Shown one piece after another: positions 39,880-48,398 of a stretch of DNA of 64,000 nucleotides (the first letter of the stretch is position 1; every line of letters begins with the position of its first letter). Source of the stretch: UBA3946 sp002385755 (GTDB taxonomy: Bacteria; Bacillota_I; Bacilli_A; ML615J-28; CAG-698); assembly GCA_050953085.1 (NCBI GenBank), contig JBMNLX010000005.1, positions 372,001-436,000 on the forward strand, read 5' to 3'. Both the position numbers and the translations under genes were made by a program. The notes under the pieces were generated by a model. The model had not been told where the DNA came from, searched no databases, and saw nothing but the letters and a program-made list of their open reading frames with translations.

Positions 39880-41162
39880 GAAGATTTAATAAAGAAGGGA
39901 ATGTCACATATTTTCGCAGCGATCGGGAAATTCTCGCGCCGGCGGAATATGTTGAAAAAGAGAAGGAGACTCGGGGGGTATGGTTTTCTACCGTGGCCAA
40001 TATCGATTTGCCGCTTTTAGAAACGATCGAAAGTTATCAACAGTTTTTATTGTCGGTAATCGATAAAGTCAAGGAATATAATCTAAACACGATTGTATTC
40101 CAGGTCAGGCCGTGCAACGACGCTTTATACCAATCGGATTTGAACCCGTGGAGCGAGTTTATAACGGGCAAACAAGGCGCATACCCGGGGTTCGACGTTT
40201 TCGGCTGGTTTGTCGAGAAGGCGACGGAGGCCGGCGTCGAAGTTCATGCCTGGCTAAATCCTTATCGGGTTACGAACCGGAAGTTGGCCGATTTAGAGAT
40301 GTCGAAGAAGGAGTTTTTAAACACCCTTGCCGAGAATAATTTCGCCCGTTTGCGTCCGGATTTGGTGATTGAGACGGTTCAAAGCAAACTCATTCTTGAC
40401 CCGTCGAGCGAAGAGGTCCGGGAATTCGTGTCGGAAAGCGCGTTGGAAATCGCCCGGAAATACAACGTGAAGGCTATTCATATGGATGATTATTTTTATC
40501 CTTACGAAGCCATCGTTGACGAGCGGGAAAACGAGAAGTTTGCCGCTTCCGGCTTTGAAAGTCTCGGCGATTACCGCCGCGACAATATCAACCGCCTGAT
40601 AGAAAAGATTGCCGACAAACTGAAGACATTGCCGCGAAAAGTCGAGTTCGGGATTAGCCCGTTCGGTATTTATCGCACCAACAGCAAATGGTTTGACGTC
40701 GTCAACGAGTCGGCGTGGGATAAAGGCTCGGATAATCATCACACTTGCTTTACCTGCTACGCCGGTCTTTACGCCGATATCTATCATTGGATGAAGAAGG
40801 GCTGGATTGATTACGTCGTCCCGCAAAACTATTTCGAGTTTGATAACTGGCGGACAACCGAGGACGGAACGACCTATGAGGTCGTCAAATACGCCGATCT
40901 TGCCAAATGGTGGGCGGGCATCGCCGCCGAGACCGGAACTAAACTATATATGGGACAAGGGTTATATCGTTATCGCGACGAAGGGAATTGGAGCAATCCC
41001 GACGAAATTATCAACCAGCTTCGATATAATCAAAATTATCCCAACATAAAAGGAACGATTTTCTTCACCTATAAACATCTGCATATTGAGGACATCTCGT
41101 CGCTTGTTGAGGCGAGGAAAAGACTAAAGCGTTTATGGACCAAACCGGCCCAACCAATCTAA
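39867..41162 (+). CDS. GHL10-family glycoside hydrolase (YngK-like)
   Basis: This 431-residue protein matches the GHL10/DUF187 glycosidase family: ETRGVWFSTVANIDLP opens the barrel, then NTIVFQVRPCNDALYQSDLNPWS, VHAWLNPYRV, LDPSSEEVREFV, IHMDDYFYPY and VPQNYFEF. Family members are usually secreted, but no signal peptide is visible here, so it probably acts in the cytoplasm on imported oligosaccharides. Substrate unknown. The ATG at 39867 lacks a ribosome site; the overlapping leader frame at 39838 has a strong one. Confidence 0.88.
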   Translation: MKPIRRFNKEGNVTYFRSDREILAPAEYVEKEKETRGVWFSTVANIDLPLLETIESYQQFLLSVIDKVKEYNLNTIVFQVRPCNDALYQSDLNPWSEFITGKQGAYPGFDVFGWFVEKATEAGVEVHAWLNPYRVTNRKLADLEMSKKEFLNTLAENNFARLRPDLVIETVQSKLILDPSSEEVREFVSESALEIARKYNVKAIHMDDYFYPYEAIVDERENEKFAASGFESLGDYRRDNINRLIEKIADKLKTLPRKVEFGISPFGIYRTNSKWFDVVNESAWDKGSDNHHTCFTCYAGLYADIYHWMKKGWIDYVVPQNYFEFDNWRTTEDGTTYEVVKYADLAKWWAGIAAETGTKLYMGQGLYRYRDEGNWSNPDEIINQLRYNQNYPNIKGTIFFTYKHLHIEDISSLVEARKRLKRLWTKPAQPI

Positions 41163-41163
41163 G

Positions 41164-41189
41164 AGGCTGAATTTTCATCAGCCTTTTTG
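41164..41189 (+). terminator. Terminator after the GHL10 gene
   Basis: Stem AGGCTGA (41164-41170) with TCAGCCT (41178-41184), loop ATTTTCA, then TTTTG. It starts just after the GHL10 stop. Confidence 0.88.
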
Positions 41190-41214
41190 TTTTTGCGGGC
41201 TGCTTCTTTCATAA

Positions 41215-41241
41215 GGTCGCCGGGGAGACGGCCCGGCGGCC
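41215..41241 (+). repeat. GC-rich hairpin between terminator and promoter
   Basis: GGTCGCCGGG (41215-41224) pairs with CCCGGCGGCC (41232-41241) over ten base pairs including one G-U, with a 7-base loop. No T-run follows, so it is not an obvious terminator. The surrounding bases are AT-rich, which makes it stand out. Confidence 0.55.
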
Positions 41242-41276
41242 TACTAGAAATTGGGTAACAAATATTTAATTACACC

Positions 41277-41305
41277 TTGAAAAAAAGCGATTTTTATAAT
41301 ATAAT
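41277..41305 (+). promoter_or_regulatory. Strong promoter of the amino-sugar uptake operon
   Basis: TTGAAA (41277-41282) and TATAAT (41300-41305), spacer 17; a second TATAAT overlaps at 41295-41300. It is the only strong promoter found before 60.9 kb, so it probably drives the genes from 41361 on. Confidence 0.8.
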
Positions 41306-41330
41306 AACACATAGGAAACAGAGGAGATCC

Positions 41331-41351
41331 ATGGTTTTGACCGGGAAATGA
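41331..41351 (+). CDS. Possible 6-codon leader peptide before the GH20-like gene
   Basis: GAGGAG (41321-41326) precedes an ATG at 41331 with the frame MVLTGK and a TGA at 41349-41351. That TGA overlaps a second ribosome site, GAGGAG (41350-41355), for the main ATG at 41361. The layout suggests translational coupling or a control peptide. Confidence 0.4.
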   Translation: MVLTGK

Positions 41352-41360
41352 GGAGAATCT

Positions 41361-43235
41361 ATGTATAAAATTTATCCCCACGTAAAGAAGATGAATTTTA
41401 CAAGCAATATCTATTATATTTTGCCTGATAAATTCATCATTTTTTTTAATTGGAAAATGGTAAACGTTTTTAATAGGCTATCCGCCTCCATAGATTGCGC
41501 TGAAGGGAACGCCGGCGACGCCGATATCTTGTTTTTGTCCGATCCGGAGCTTCCTGACGAGGCGTATCGGTTGGAAATCGGCGAGAAAAAGATTACCGTC
41601 CACTCCAAAAGTGAAAACGGAGCTTTTTACGCCGCCGTCACTTTGTTACAGCTTATAGAAGCGGCGCCCGGCCGCGTTAGGACCTTATTAATCGAGGATG
41701 AGCCGGATTTGAAAACGCGCGGGTTTATGATCGACATCAGCCGCGACAAAGTTCCCAAAGTGTCCACGGTCAAAAAAATTATCGACATTATGAGCGACTT
41801 GAAAATGAATCATTTGGAGCTTTATGTCGAGGGTTTCAGTTTCGGTTATCCTTCTTTTGAACGTTACTTGGAGGATGACGGGTATATCTCAGTCGAGGAA
41901 TACCGGGAACTCGAAGAATACGCCCGCGACCGGTTTGTTGATTTGGTTCCGAATCAAAACGGGTTTGGCCATATGACAAAATGGTTGGAAAAAGAGGAAT
42001 TTAAGGATTTGGCCGAAATGCCGGAGGGCATATTCCTTTGGGGGAGGATGCGAAAGCCAAGCACGCTAAACCCGCTCGACGAAGGGTCTTTGGAGCTTAT
42101 CAAAAAATTATACAAAGATATGCTTTCGATTTCTTCCTCAAAATATTTCAACATGAATTTTGACGAGCCTTTCGAGTTGGGAAAAGGCAAGTCGAAGGAA
42201 GAATGCGAGCGCATAGGTTTGGGGAACGTCTATATCGATTATGTTTTGAAAGCCTACGAGGAGATTAAAAAATATGACAAGATTCCGCTTATTTGGGGAG
42301 ACGTATTGATTAATCATCCCGAGCTATTGCGCCGGCTTCCCGACGACATGATATTTGTCGATTGGGGGTACGACGCCAATTACCCGTTTTCGCGGAACTT
42401 GAAAAAACTTAAGGAATTAGGGATTAAATTCATGGCCGCTCCCGGCACGACCAGTTGGTGCAGTTTTGCCGGGAGGACGCAGGATTGGTGGGAAAACATC
42501 GCCAACGCGTGCGTTTACACGAAAATTTACGGCGGCGAGGGAATCCTGCTTACCGATTGGGGAGATTTCGGTCACCTGCAATTCCTTCCCGTCTCTTATC
42601 CGCCGCTGGTTTACGCCGCGATGATGAGTTGGCGCGTGGCGGAGGGGACATACTTAAGAATCCGAGATTATCTTAACCGCCGCGTATATCGCGACGGGAA
42701 AAACATTATGACCGACGCGGCGCTTGATTTGGGAAATTATTATCGTTACCTCAATGAGTATCGTTCCAACGGCACCGCCGCGTTCCATAATTTCATGTGG
42801 GCCGCGCACGCCGTCGGCGAGGACGATCCTTGCGAATATTATCATCAAAGAACGGCATCGCTCGTTCTCGACTATGATAAATATTTATTGCTGGACGCGT
42901 TTTTGACGGCGAAAGAAAAAGAGGTCGAGACGGCCTCGATGGAAGCGGAAGACGCTCATATTATCAAAGCCGAATACCTGCAGACGATCGCCTTTTTAAG
43001 AAATATTCTTGTTCTCAATATAGCTTATAACAAGAACATTAATTTGAAAACACGGATGGATTTGCTCGCGGCCGTTATCGCCGGCCGAGAAAGTTTCCTT
43101 GACGAGCAAAAAAGATTGTGGCTTGAGCGGAATAAATCGGGAGGGCTGGCGAGCAGCATCTCATACATAGAAAAATTCTATCGTTTTCTTGAAGCGACAC
43201 TAAATTATATAAGAGGTGGAGAAAATGAAGGGTAA
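41361..43235 (+). CDS. GH20-like beta-N-acetylhexosaminidase
   Basis: This 624-residue protein has an N-terminal alpha/beta domain (residues 1-110) like the GH20b domain, then a TIM barrel beginning at KTRGFMIDISRDKVPKV, with NQNGFGHMTKWLE and the catalytic Asp268-Glu269 pair in MNFDEPFELG, plus IPLIWGDVL and LLTDWGDFG. The C-terminal 160 residues are helical. The pattern suits hexosaminidases that remove terminal GlcNAc or GalNAc. No signal peptide, so it acts on imported oligosaccharides. It overlaps the binding-protein gene by 11 bases. The exact GH family should be treated as probable. Confidence 0.78.
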   Translation: MYKIYPHVKKMNFTSNIYYILPDKFIIFFNWKMVNVFNRLSASIDCAEGNAGDADILFLSDPELPDEAYRLEIGEKKITVHSKSENGAFYAAVTLLQLIEAAPGRVRTLLIEDEPDLKTRGFMIDISRDKVPKVSTVKKIIDIMSDLKMNHLELYVEGFSFGYPSFERYLEDDGYISVEEYRELEEYARDRFVDLVPNQNGFGHMTKWLEKEEFKDLAEMPEGIFLWGRMRKPSTLNPLDEGSLELIKKLYKDMLSISSSKYFNMNFDEPFELGKGKSKEECERIGLGNVYIDYVLKAYEEIKKYDKIPLIWGDVLINHPELLRRLPDDMIFVDWGYDANYPFSRNLKKLKELGIKFMAAPGTTSWCSFAGRTQDWWENIANACVYTKIYGGEGILLTDWGDFGHLQFLPVSYPPLVYAAMMSWRVAEGTYLRIRDYLNRRVYRDGKNIMTDAALDLGNYYRYLNEYRSNGTAAFHNFMWAAHAVGEDDPCEYYHQRTASLVLDYDKYLLLDAFLTAKEKEVETASMEAEDAHIIKAEYLQTIAFLRNILVLNIAYNKNINLKTRMDLLAAVIAGRESFLDEQKRLWLERNKSGGLASSISYIEKFYRFLEATLNYIRGGENEG

Positions 43236-46200
43236 ATTTAAAATCGACATAAAAATGATCAAAAGAGGAGTGGGGCTTTTTCTTTTGGTCGCCTTGTTAA
43301 CGGTGTTTGCCGTTGTAATCATTCAAAGTTTTAACCCCAATCACGTTTATTCGCAATCAATTGCGCCAAACGTGCTTATACCGGATGGCAGCTATAAAGA
43401 TTTTCTGAAATTACGGCAAGGGTTGCCTGCGGACGCATTGGACGATTATGAATTGAGTTTTGACGAATTACGCAACCGCGGTATGTTGCCGCAACTTGAA
43501 AATGACATTATCATTTCCGGAACGTCCGCGGTGGCGAGCGACAACTCCGACGGTTTTGGCGTTGTGACAATCAAGGATAACGCGGGCCAAGAGGTCGACG
43601 CTTATTTAACCACCGAGCGCGGATTTGCCACCTGGACGATACCGAATATCCCTGAAGAGGGGTTGTATCGTGTTTACGTGGATTATTTCCCGTATAAGCA
43701 AGGCGGCGCGACCATCGAAAGAAAAATTATCGTCAATGAAAACATTGACACCAACACATCTCTCGAGTACCCGCTGCAGTATGAGGATTTAATCAATATC
43801 AAATTCCCGCGTTATTGGAAGGACGAGGGAGAGATTATTCAGGACATCGGCGGAAACGACATGAAACCGCGCCAAGTGGAAGTTGATAATATTTCCCGCA
43901 GGGAATATATCCGCGACCACGCCGGTTATGTTGTCGAGCCGTATTTGCTTTATTTCAAACAAGGGGAAAACACGATAACCTTCGAATCGATCCGCGAGTC
44001 GATGGCAATCGTCTCGATCGGCATAACGTCATACAAGCCGCTTCAGACGTATCAGGAGTATCGCGATCATTACGCGCTGTTAGGTTATAACGACATCGCG
44101 AGTCTTGAAGAGCCGATTAGAATCGAGGGGGAGGACGCGACCGAAAGAACGGCGCCGACCCTTTACGCGATATCCGACCGGACCGACCCGAAGAACGTCC
44201 CGGTGCACCCGGTAAAGATGAAACTTAACGCCATCGGCGGCAGCAAGTGGTCAACGCCGGGAGACGCCATCACCTGGGAAATCGACATGACCGACTGCGA
44301 GTCGGGATTGTACTACATAACTTTCCGTTCGCGGCAAGACACGTCGCGCGGGCTTTTCTCCACCCGGCGCGTCTATATTAACGGTGAAATTCCTTTTATC
44401 GAGGCGAACAGCGCGCGATTCGCTTACAGCAGCGATTTTAGAAACGTGACGCTTGGAACCTCCGACGAGCCGTTTGCCTTTTATCTTGAAGGCGGGAAAG
44501 TCAACACGATAACATTGGAAGCGACTCTCGGCGATTACAGCGAGCAAATTGACAAGGTGCAAAGAGTCGTCGACAGGTTGAATAATCTATATATTCGGAT
44601 AATCGCCATCACGACCGTTAACCCCGACCCGTATCAAGAATATTACTTGTACGGCGAAAACGCCAGGGTCGAAGGCACTTTAGAAACCATTAAGGAATCG
44701 GCGGAAGCCTTGGAGGAAGTATCCAGAAGAATTACGGAGATCTCCGGCGAAAAGAGCGACAAGGTTGCCGTCATTGACAAGATGGCGATTCAGTTAAGAA
44801 AAATGCATAAAAAACCGCGGACCATCCAGCAGCGTCTGAATGATTTCGCCAAAAACCTTTCGGCGCTCGGCACTTGGATCAGCGATATCAAAGAGCAGTC
44901 GCTTACGGTTGAATGTTTGTGGATTCACACTTCCATGCAACAATTGCCGAAAGCGAGATCAAATTTTTTCGTTAAGACTTGGTTTGATATTAGAGCATTT
45001 TTCCTCTCTTTCAGTTTTGATTACGAGTTAGTCGGTAAACTTCCGTCTATTGACAGCGATAAGAGCATTGAAGTCTGGTTTCTGACCAGCGCCGTCGCCG
45101 GTCGGGAACAAGCAAACGCTATTAACACGTTGCTTGCCAACACGTTTACCGAGCAATACGGAGTTAACGTCGACTTGAAAGTCGTCGCCCCGTCGGTTTT
45201 GCTTTCCGCGACGCTAGCGGGGATAGGTCCCGACGTCGCCATTAACGTCGATAACGGTTTGCCGGTTAACTATGCGATGCGTAAAGCGGTTAAGGATATT
45301 TCCGGGTTCCCCGAATTCTACGAAGTAACCGGTATTTGTTCCGCGAAGAACGCGGCGGACGGCTTATGCGATCCCAATGTCGATTACAACGAGGGGAGGA
45401 TGGATGATCCCGACGCCCAGTACTTATTCTTCGAAAGCGCGATGGTCCCCTACGAATACGACGGCGGCTATTACGCGCTTCCCAATACCCAGTCGTTCCT
45501 CGTGACGTTTTACCGAAAAGACATATTCGAGGATCGAGGCTGGCTGGTGCCGGAAACATGGGACGACGTCACGGCCTTGGTGACCGAGCTGTCAATATCT
45601 AACCTAAGGTTCTATTTGCCGATTTCGCCCGTGGGCGCGTCATCCTACGTTAACCCCGGTTTCGCCACAATGCTGTATCAGCGCGGCGGGTCGTTCTATC
45701 GGAACGGCAACCGCGAGTCGAACTTCGATACGGAAGAAGCAATGCAGGCTTTTGAATTATGGTGCCGGTATTACACGGATTACGGGTTCTCGCTTCTGGT
45801 AACGAACTTCGAGAACCGTTTCCGAACCGGGGAGATGCCGATCGGCATCGCCGGATACGAATTGTTTAACAGATTAACTGTTTTCGCTCCGGAAATAGCC
45901 GGTAAGTGGTCGTTCGCTCCTCTGCCGGGAATTTATCAAGATGACGGCAAAATCAATAACCGCGGCGCCACCTCCGGGTCGGCCGTGGTAATGTTGCAAC
46001 AGGATGGGAGAGAGCAGGATTACGAAGCGGCATGGGATTTCATGCGTTGGTGGGTGTCTAAAGATATTCAAACAAGTTACGCGCGGGAGTTGGAATCGAT
46101 TCTCGGAGCCGCGGCCCGGCATAATACCGCGAACGTCTTGGCGTTCCAAAATCTTGCCTGGACGCGCGATGAAAGGGAAGTCCTGATTGAACAATGGAGT

Positions 46201-46374
46201 AAAAGCGTCGGCGTTCCGGAAGTCCCCGGCGGATATTATACCGGCAGGAACTTGGAGAATGCTTTCCGCGAGGTCGTAAATACCGACAGTAACCCGCGGG
46301 AAACGCTGCAGGACTATATAACCCTGATAAACAATGAGATTACCAAAAAACGAAAAGAATTTGGATTGGATTAG
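43225..46374 (+). CDS. Membrane-anchored giant solute-binding protein with N-terminal sugar-binding-like domains
   Basis: This 1049-residue protein has one N-terminal transmembrane anchor (about residues 15-36), about 450 extracellular residues of beta-rich sequence with two modules resembling carbohydrate-binding domains (around 130-265 and 285-445), a helical, coiled-coil-like stretch (about 460-600), and a C-terminal ABC solute-binding domain from about residue 612 (IEVWFLTSAVAGREQ) to the end, with typical marks YYALPNTQSFLVTFYRK and WDFMRWWVSK. Ordinary sugar-binding proteins are about 420 residues lipoproteins, so this is a fusion. It starts at the ATG at 43225 with AGGTGG and precedes two permease genes. 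Confidence 0.85.
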   Translation: MKGKFKIDIKMIKRGVGLFLLVALLTVFAVVIIQSFNPNHVYSQSIAPNVLIPDGSYKDFLKLRQGLPADALDDYELSFDELRNRGMLPQLENDIIISGTSAVASDNSDGFGVVTIKDNAGQEVDAYLTTERGFATWTIPNIPEEGLYRVYVDYFPYKQGGATIERKIIVNENIDTNTSLEYPLQYEDLINIKFPRYWKDEGEIIQDIGGNDMKPRQVEVDNISRREYIRDHAGYVVEPYLLYFKQGENTITFESIRESMAIVSIGITSYKPLQTYQEYRDHYALLGYNDIASLEEPIRIEGEDATERTAPTLYAISDRTDPKNVPVHPVKMKLNAIGGSKWSTPGDAITWEIDMTDCESGLYYITFRSRQDTSRGLFSTRRVYINGEIPFIEANSARFAYSSDFRNVTLGTSDEPFAFYLEGGKVNTITLEATLGDYSEQIDKVQRVVDRLNNLYIRIIAITTVNPDPYQEYYLYGENARVEGTLETIKESAEALEEVSRRITEISGEKSDKVAVIDKMAIQLRKMHKKPRTIQQRLNDFAKNLSALGTWISDIKEQSLTVECLWIHTSMQQLPKARSNFFVKTWFDIRAFFLSFSFDYELVGKLPSIDSDKSIEVWFLTSAVAGREQANAINTLLANTFTEQYGVNVDLKVVAPSVLLSATLAGIGPDVAINVDNGLPVNYAMRKAVKDISGFPEFYEVTGICSAKNAADGLCDPNVDYNEGRMDDPDAQYLFFESAMVPYEYDGGYYALPNTQSFLVTFYRKDIFEDRGWLVPETWDDVTALVTELSISNLRFYLPISPVGASSYVNPGFATMLYQRGGSFYRNGNRESNFDTEEAMQAFELWCRYYTDYGFSLLVTNFENRFRTGEMPIGIAGYELFNRLTVFAPEIAGKWSFAPLPGIYQDDGKINNRGATSGSAVVMLQQDGREQDYEAAWDFMRWWVSKDIQTSYARELESILGAAARHNTANVLAFQNLAWTRDEREVLIEQWSKSVGVPEVPGGYYTGRNLENAFREVVNTDSNPRETLQDYITLINNEITKKRKEFGLD

Positions 46375-46383
46375 AGGAAGGCC

Positions 46384-47391
46384 ATGGAAAAAGCACAAGT
46401 ACAAAACACAACGACAGTTCCGGCTTCTTCGAAAAGAATGGGGAAATTACGGAGATGGTGGCGCGAGAAATCGATTCAAATTGATCAATGGAGCCGGAAA
46501 AAGCCATTCCGCCGAAAAATGTACCTCAACCGTTCGTTATATCTAATGATGGTGCCGTATTTACTGTTGTTCTCGTTATTTACGGTAGTCCCGGTTGTCA
46601 TGAGTTTCGCGCTCGGTTTCACCTACTTCAACATTCTTGAAACGCCGAAATGGGTGGGCTGGAATAACTATTTGGATTTGTTTTTGAACGACCCGATTTT
46701 CATAATCGCCGTTAAAAACACTTTGATTATAGCCCTGATAACCGGGCCGATAGGGTATATGTTATCGTTCGTCGTCGCTTGGCTTATTAACGAATTGCCC
46801 CGCTATCTGCGGTCTATCATCACTTTGGTTTTCTACGCGCCGTCAATAGCGGGCGGGGCGATAACGATTTGGTCGCTGATATTTGCGAGCGATATCTACG
46901 GTTACGCCAACGCTTATTTAATCGAATGGGGAATAATCAGCGAACCGATCACATGGCTACAAAACGCGAAATATATCTTGCCGATTGTTATTATCGTGCA
47001 GTTATGGATGAGTTTGGGCGTTAATTTCTTGGCGATGATCGCCGGCTTAAAAGGTATTAACCGCGAGTACTATGAAGCGGGCGCCGTGGACGGCATCAGG
47101 AACCGCTGGCAGGAACTTTGGTATATTACCTTGCCGAACATGAAATCGATTCTTATCTTTTCGGCGGTTATCCAGATTGCCGGCTCCCTGAACGTCGGGG
47201 CGGTCACGACGGCGTTGGCCGGGTTCCCCTCCGTACAGTACGCGGGACACACGATTGTCAATCACTTGCAGGACTACGGCCACATCCGTTTTGAGATGGG
47301 TTACGCATCGGCGATCGCGACGGTCATGTTTTTGGCGGCAATCTTGCTAAATAAACTCATTAGAAGAATAATCAGAAAGGTGGGAACGTAA
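46384..47391 (+). CDS. Sugar ABC transporter permease (MalF/UgpA type)
   Basis: This 335-residue permease has a cytoplasmic basic N-terminus of about 50 residues and six transmembrane segments. The EAA loop is EYYEAGAVDGIRNRWQELWYITLPNM. It is nine bases after the binding-protein gene and its stop overlaps the next permease by one base. It forms the first half of pair one. Confidence 0.93.
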   Translation: MEKAQVQNTTTVPASSKRMGKLRRWWREKSIQIDQWSRKKPFRRKMYLNRSLYLMMVPYLLLFSLFTVVPVVMSFALGFTYFNILETPKWVGWNNYLDLFLNDPIFIIAVKNTLIIALITGPIGYMLSFVVAWLINELPRYLRSIITLVFYAPSIAGGAITIWSLIFASDIYGYANAYLIEWGIISEPITWLQNAKYILPIVIIVQLWMSLGVNFLAMIAGLKGINREYYEAGAVDGIRNRWQELWYITLPNMKSILIFSAVIQIAGSLNVGAVTTALAGFPSVQYAGHTIVNHLQDYGHIRFEMGYASAIATVMFLAAILLNKLIRRIIRKVGT

Positions 47392-48389
47392 TGGCGAAGC
47401 GGAAACTCACTTACGAAGAAAAAATACAGGAAAAATTAAGGAAACAAGAAGAAAAAAGAATGCGGCGCAATGAACGCAAAGCGCGTTCGATTGATTCGCG
47501 GCCGTTCGCCGAGATATCTTCTTTTAAGATAATGATTAAATCCAGGCGGAGAAAAAGAGTTAACCGCTCGCGCGCCGGCGATATCATATTGTTTATCGTT
47601 TTGGGTTTCGCGGGAATCCTAAGCGTCCTGCCCCTGGTTTTGATCGTCAGCAACGCGTTCAAGCCTTTGGACGAAATCTTCTTATACCCGCCGAACTTCA
47701 TTGTTCGCAATCCCACCCTTAATAACTTCCGCGATTTGGGCATCGTGCTCGCGACCTCGTTGGTCCCGTTCTCCCGGTATTTCTTCAACACCGTGATGAT
47801 AACGATTATCGGGACGGTGGGTCACTTGATTATCGCGTCAATGTGCGCTTACCCGCTTGCGAAGTATAAATTGCCCGGGAATAAATTTATCCTTACTCTG
47901 ATTACTTATTCGTTGATGTTCCCGGCGGCGGTCACCGCTATTCCGCACTTCCTGATTCTCAATTGGTTCGGCTTGATCAACACGCATTGGTCGATAATCT
48001 TGCCGGTTATCGCCTCGTCCTTGGGACTTTATTTGATGCGGCAAACGATGGTTAATGTCCCGACCAGTCTCTTGGAATCGGCGAAACTAGACGGGGCGGG
48101 CGAGTTTACGATTTATCGAAAAATCGTTATGCCGCTAGTTAAGCCGGCGTCGATTACCTTAATAATTCTTAATTTCCGCAGCCTATGGGGCGCCGAGGGC
48201 GCGGTCACGATTTTCAGCGAACAAAAGAAAATGTTAAGTTACGCTTTAAGTCAGATCGCCACCGCCGGGCCCGCGCGCCAAGGAACCTTGGCGGCCGTCA
48301 GTTTGATAATGATTACCGTTCCTATCATTATGTTTATTGTTTCCCAAAACCATATGATCGACACGATGGCTCATTCGGGAATGAAATAG
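47391..48389 (+). CDS. Sugar ABC transporter permease (MalG/UgpE type)
   Basis: This 332-residue permease has a long basic cytoplasmic N-terminus (about 65 residues) before six transmembrane segments. The EAA loop is SLLESAKLDGAGEFTIYRKIVMPLVKP. It is the partner of the permease at 46384. No ATPase gene follows; a shared MsmX-type ATPase elsewhere is presumed. Confidence 0.93.
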   Translation: MAKRKLTYEEKIQEKLRKQEEKRMRRNERKARSIDSRPFAEISSFKIMIKSRRRKRVNRSRAGDIILFIVLGFAGILSVLPLVLIVSNAFKPLDEIFLYPPNFIVRNPTLNNFRDLGIVLATSLVPFSRYFFNTVMITIIGTVGHLIIASMCAYPLAKYKLPGNKFILTLITYSLMFPAAVTAIPHFLILNWFGLINTHWSIILPVIASSLGLYLMRQTMVNVPTSLLESAKLDGAGEFTIYRKIVMPLVKPASITLIILNFRSLWGAEGAVTIFSEQKKMLSYALSQIATAGPARQGTLAAVSLIMITVPIIMFIVSQNHMIDTMAHSGMK

Positions 48390-48398
48390 GAGGTAATG

